DNA of 7,343 nt from Comamonadaceae bacterium (lineage in GTDB: Bacteria; Pseudomonadota; Gammaproteobacteria; Burkholderiales; Burkholderiaceae_C), in NCBI GenBank assembly GCA_947454695.1, contig CANGMW010000130.1:1-7343 (forward strand), read 5' to 3'. Positions within the stretch are counted from its first letter, which is position 1. Every line of letters begins with the position of its first letter. This document shows, piece after piece, positions 5,152 through 7,343 of this stretch. The position numbers were made by a program, and so were the translations under genes. The notes beneath the pieces are model-generated. The model was not told where the DNA came from. It did no database searches and saw nothing but the letters and a program-made list of their open reading frames with translations.

Positions 5152-7343
5152 ATGTCTGCACTTTTCAGCCCGACCGCCCTGGTCGTCCCGTTTGAAAACT
5201 TAAGAATGACCGATGTCGAGGTCGTTGGCGGTAAAAACGCCAGCCTCGGCGAGATGATCTCGCAGTTGCCGCAAGGCGTGCGTGTACCCACTGGTTTTGC
5301 CACCACAGCGCACGCGTTTCGCGAATTCCTCCAACACGACGGCTTGAGCGACCGTATCAACGCCAAACTCAATGTCTTGAACACCGATGACGTGCGCGCA
5401 CTGGCCACCGTGGGTGCAGAAATTCGTGCCATGGTGGAGGCCCAGCCTTTCCCGGCCGATCTGGAAAAAGCTATTCGGGATGCCTTTGCAGCGTTCAGTG
5501 CTGAAAATCCCAATGCCTCTTTCGCCGTGCGTTCTTCTGCAACCGCCGAAGACCTGCCCGACGCCTCCTTTGCCGGTCAACAGGAAACTTTCCTGAATGT
5601 GGTGGGCATCGACGAAGTCCTGCACAAGATGAAAGAGGTGTTTGCCTCCTTGTACAACGACCGTGCCATCAGCTACCGGGTGCACAAGGGCTTTGCCCAT
5701 GCCGATGTGGCTTTGTCCGCCGGCGTGCAACGCATGGTGCGCTCCGACCTGGGCGCGGCCGGTGTGATGTTCACCATCGACACGGAGTCCGGTTTTGAAG
5801 ATGTGGTCTTCATCACCTCAAGCTACGGATTGGGAGAAACGGTGGTGCAAGGCGCGGTGAACCCGGACGAGTTCTATGTGCACAAGCCCATGCTCAAAGC
5901 CAACAAGAATGCTTTGATTCGCCGTAATCTGGGCTCCAAGCTGATCCAAATGGTGTTTTCCACACCCGAAGAAAAAGCCGCCAGCGGCAAGTTGGTCAAA
6001 ACCATTGACGTGCCCACCGAGCAGCGTAATCGCTACTCGCTGACTGACGCCGATGTTCAGCAACTGGCGCGTTATGCCCTGGTGATCGAGCAGCACTATG
6101 GCCGTGCGATGGACATCGAGTGGGGCAAAGATGGCACTGACGGCCAGCTCTACATCCTGCAAGCGCGCCCGGAAACGGTGAAGAGCCAAAGCGGCGGCAC
6201 CGCCGAGCACCGCTACAAGCTCATGGGACAAGGCACGGTGCTGGCCGAAGGCCGTGCGATCGGTCAAAAAATCGGCACTGGCCCGGTGCGCTTGGTGCGC
6301 AGCATCAGCGAGATGGACACGGTGCAGCCAGGCGACGTCTTGGTGACCGACATGACCGACCCCAACTGGGAGCCGGTCATGAAGCGCGCCTCTGCCATTG
6401 TCACTAACCGGGGCGGGCGCACCTGCCACGCCGCCATCATTGCGCGCGAGCTGGGCATTCCAGCGGTGGTGGGTTGCGGGGACGCCACCGAATTGTTGAA
6501 AGACGGCACGCTGGTCACCGTGAGCTGCGCCGAAGGCGATACAGGCCATATCTACGACGGCCTGCTCGAGATGGAAATCACCGAAGTGCAACGTGGTGCG
6601 ATGCCTGAGATTCCGGTGAAGATCACCATGAATATCGGCAACCCCCAACTTGCTTTTGACTTTGCCCAGTTGCCCAATGCCGGCGTGGGTCTGGCGCGTT
6701 TGGAATTCATCATCAACAACAACATTGGTGTTCACCCCAAGGCGATTCTGGACTACCCCAACGTCGATGCCGATCTGAAGAAGGCCGTCGAGTCGGTGGC
6801 GCGGGGCCACGCCTCACCGCGTGCGTTTTATGTGGACAAAGTGGCTGAAGGGGTAGCGACGATTGCGGCTGCTTTTTGGCCCAAGTCCGTCATCGTGCGC
6901 CTCTCGGATTTCAAGAGCAACGAATACCGCAAGCTCATCGGCGGCAGCCGTTACGAGCCCGAGGAAGAGAACCCCATGCTGGGTTTCCGAGGTGCCGCTC
7001 GTTACGTCAGCGCTGAGTTTGGCGAGGCTTTTGCCATGGAGTGCGAAGCCATGCGCCGAGTGCGCGAAGACATGGGGCTGACCAATGTGGAAGTCATGGT
7101 CCCCTTTGTGCGCACGCTGGGTCAGGCCAAAAAAGTCACCGAGCTCCTGGCTGCACAAGGCCTCAAGCGCGGTGAGAACGGTCTGAAGATCATCATGATG
7201 TGCGAGGTCCCGAGCAACGCCATCCTGGCCGATGAGTTCCTCGAGTACTTTGACGGCTTCTCGATCGGCTCCAACGACTTGACGCAGCTCACCCTGGGTC
7301 TGGACCGTGACTCCGGCCTGGAGTTGCTGGCCGCCGATTTTGA
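5152..7343 (+). CDS. ppsA: Phosphoenolpyruvate synthase (pyruvate, water dikinase), 3' end outside window
   Basis: PEP synthase converts pyruvate, ATP and water to phosphoenolpyruvate, AMP and phosphate, opening gluconeogenesis from three-carbon substrates. The frame is open for 730 codons from the ATG at 5152 to the window edge; the family length is about 790-800, so roughly 60-70 residues are missing. The final bases ttttga are not a stop in this frame, which reads GAT TTT GA. The N-terminal nucleotide-binding domain has GGKNASLGEM (26-35), RSSATAEDLPDASFAGQ (127-143) and LQARPET (337-343). The central swivelling domain has GGRTCHAAIIARELGIP, with catalytic H426 and, two residues before it, T424, the residue modified by PpsR. 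The C-terminal barrel has MLGFRG (609-614), MCEVPSNA and GFSIGSNDLTQ (702-712). The usual cysteine motif near the C-terminus lies beyond the edge. I translated it throughout and saw no frameshift. It is divergent from ppsR. Confidence 0.97.
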   Translation, partial: MSALFSPTALVVPFENLRMTDVEVVGGKNASLGEMISQLPQGVRVPTGFATTAHAFREFLQHDGLSDRINAKLNVLNTDDVRALATVGAEIRAMVEAQPFPADLEKAIRDAFAAFSAENPNASFAVRSSATAEDLPDASFAGQQETFLNVVGIDEVLHKMKEVFASLYNDRAISYRVHKGFAHADVALSAGVQRMVRSDLGAAGVMFTIDTESGFEDVVFITSSYGLGETVVQGAVNPDEFYVHKPMLKANKNALIRRNLGSKLIQMVFSTPEEKAASGKLVKTIDVPTEQRNRYSLTDADVQQLARYALVIEQHYGRAMDIEWGKDGTDGQLYILQARPETVKSQSGGTAEHRYKLMGQGTVLAEGRAIGQKIGTGPVRLVRSISEMDTVQPGDVLVTDMTDPNWEPVMKRASAIVTNRGGRTCHAAIIARELGIPAVVGCGDATELLKDGTLVTVSCAEGDTGHIYDGLLEMEITEVQRGAMPEIPVKITMNIGNPQLAFDFAQLPNAGVGLARLEFIINNNIGVHPKAILDYPNVDADLKKAVESVARGHASPRAFYVDKVAEGVATIAAAFWPKSVIVRLSDFKSNEYRKLIGGSRYEPEEENPMLGFRGAARYVSAEFGEAFAMECEAMRRVREDMGLTNVEVMVPFVRTLGQAKKVTELLAAQGLKRGENGLKIIMMCEVPSNAILADEFLEYFDGFSIGSNDLTQLTLGLDRDSGLELLAADF

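Noticed and set aside
5033..5203. Small open frame of 56 codons in the ppsA leader, with an internal ATG at 5081 followed by a lipobox-like LASC
   Set aside because: Neither ATG has a ribosome site, and the frame runs into the ppsA start. The LASC comes from the CTGGCAAGC arm of the hairpin. Nothing resembles a classic leader peptide with runs of regulatory codons.
5818..6810. Minus-strand open frame of 330 codons opposite ppsA
   Set aside because: It lies wholly inside the conserved ppsA coding region and has the His/Gln-rich composition of an antisense shadow. The same applies to the minus-strand frames at 5200-5730, 4833-5513 and 6814-7158.
7339..7343. Apparent TGA at the window end
   Set aside because: In the ppsA frame these bases read TTT GA, an incomplete Asp or Glu codon. 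The TGA is out of frame, so the gene continues beyond the window.

Overview
The window looks like an ordinary chromosomal segment of a GC-rich betaproteobacterium, most likely of the family Comamonadaceae (Rhodoferax, Polaromonas or Limnohabitans-like). This placement is inferred from protein character, base composition and gene content, not from a search. There are no transposases, integrases, phage genes, CRISPR arrays, tRNAs or rRNAs. All eight genes belong to well-known families, and I found no undescribed system.

Layout, left to right. Positions 1-324 hold the 3' end of rlmD (23S rRNA uracil-C5 methyltransferase) on the plus strand. It converges on a seven-helix Bax inhibitor-1/YccA family membrane protein (447-1148, minus), and a perfect 14-bp hairpin that should terminate in both directions (400-431) lies between them. 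A 201-nt divergent intergenic region follows, with a 14-bp dyad. Next is a small GlcG/HbpS-type (DUF336) gene on the plus strand (1350-1757), which ends only 18 nt from the convergent end of the next operon.

Positions 1776-3557 are a compact minus-strand tonB-exbB-exbD operon. It encodes the inner-membrane motor that passes proton-motive force to TonB-dependent outer-membrane receptors. No receptor gene is present. Upstream of it on the same strand are a PaaI-type hotdog thioesterase (3640-4065) and ppsR (4102-4923).

ppsR is divergent from ppsA (5152 to beyond the window end), across a 228-nt region with two adjacent dyads, a -10-like TACAAT and a strong leader hairpin. PpsR is the bifunctional kinase/phosphorylase that switches PEP synthase off and on, and PpsA is its target. 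The catalytic histidine (H426) and the neighbouring threonine that PpsR modifies (T424) are both visible. This pair controls conversion of pyruvate to phosphoenolpyruvate at the start of gluconeogenesis.

The observations most worth a second look are regulatory: the hairpin and T-run in the ppsA leader, the dyads in the two divergent intergenic regions, and the lack of visible terminators where the DUF336 gene meets exbD.
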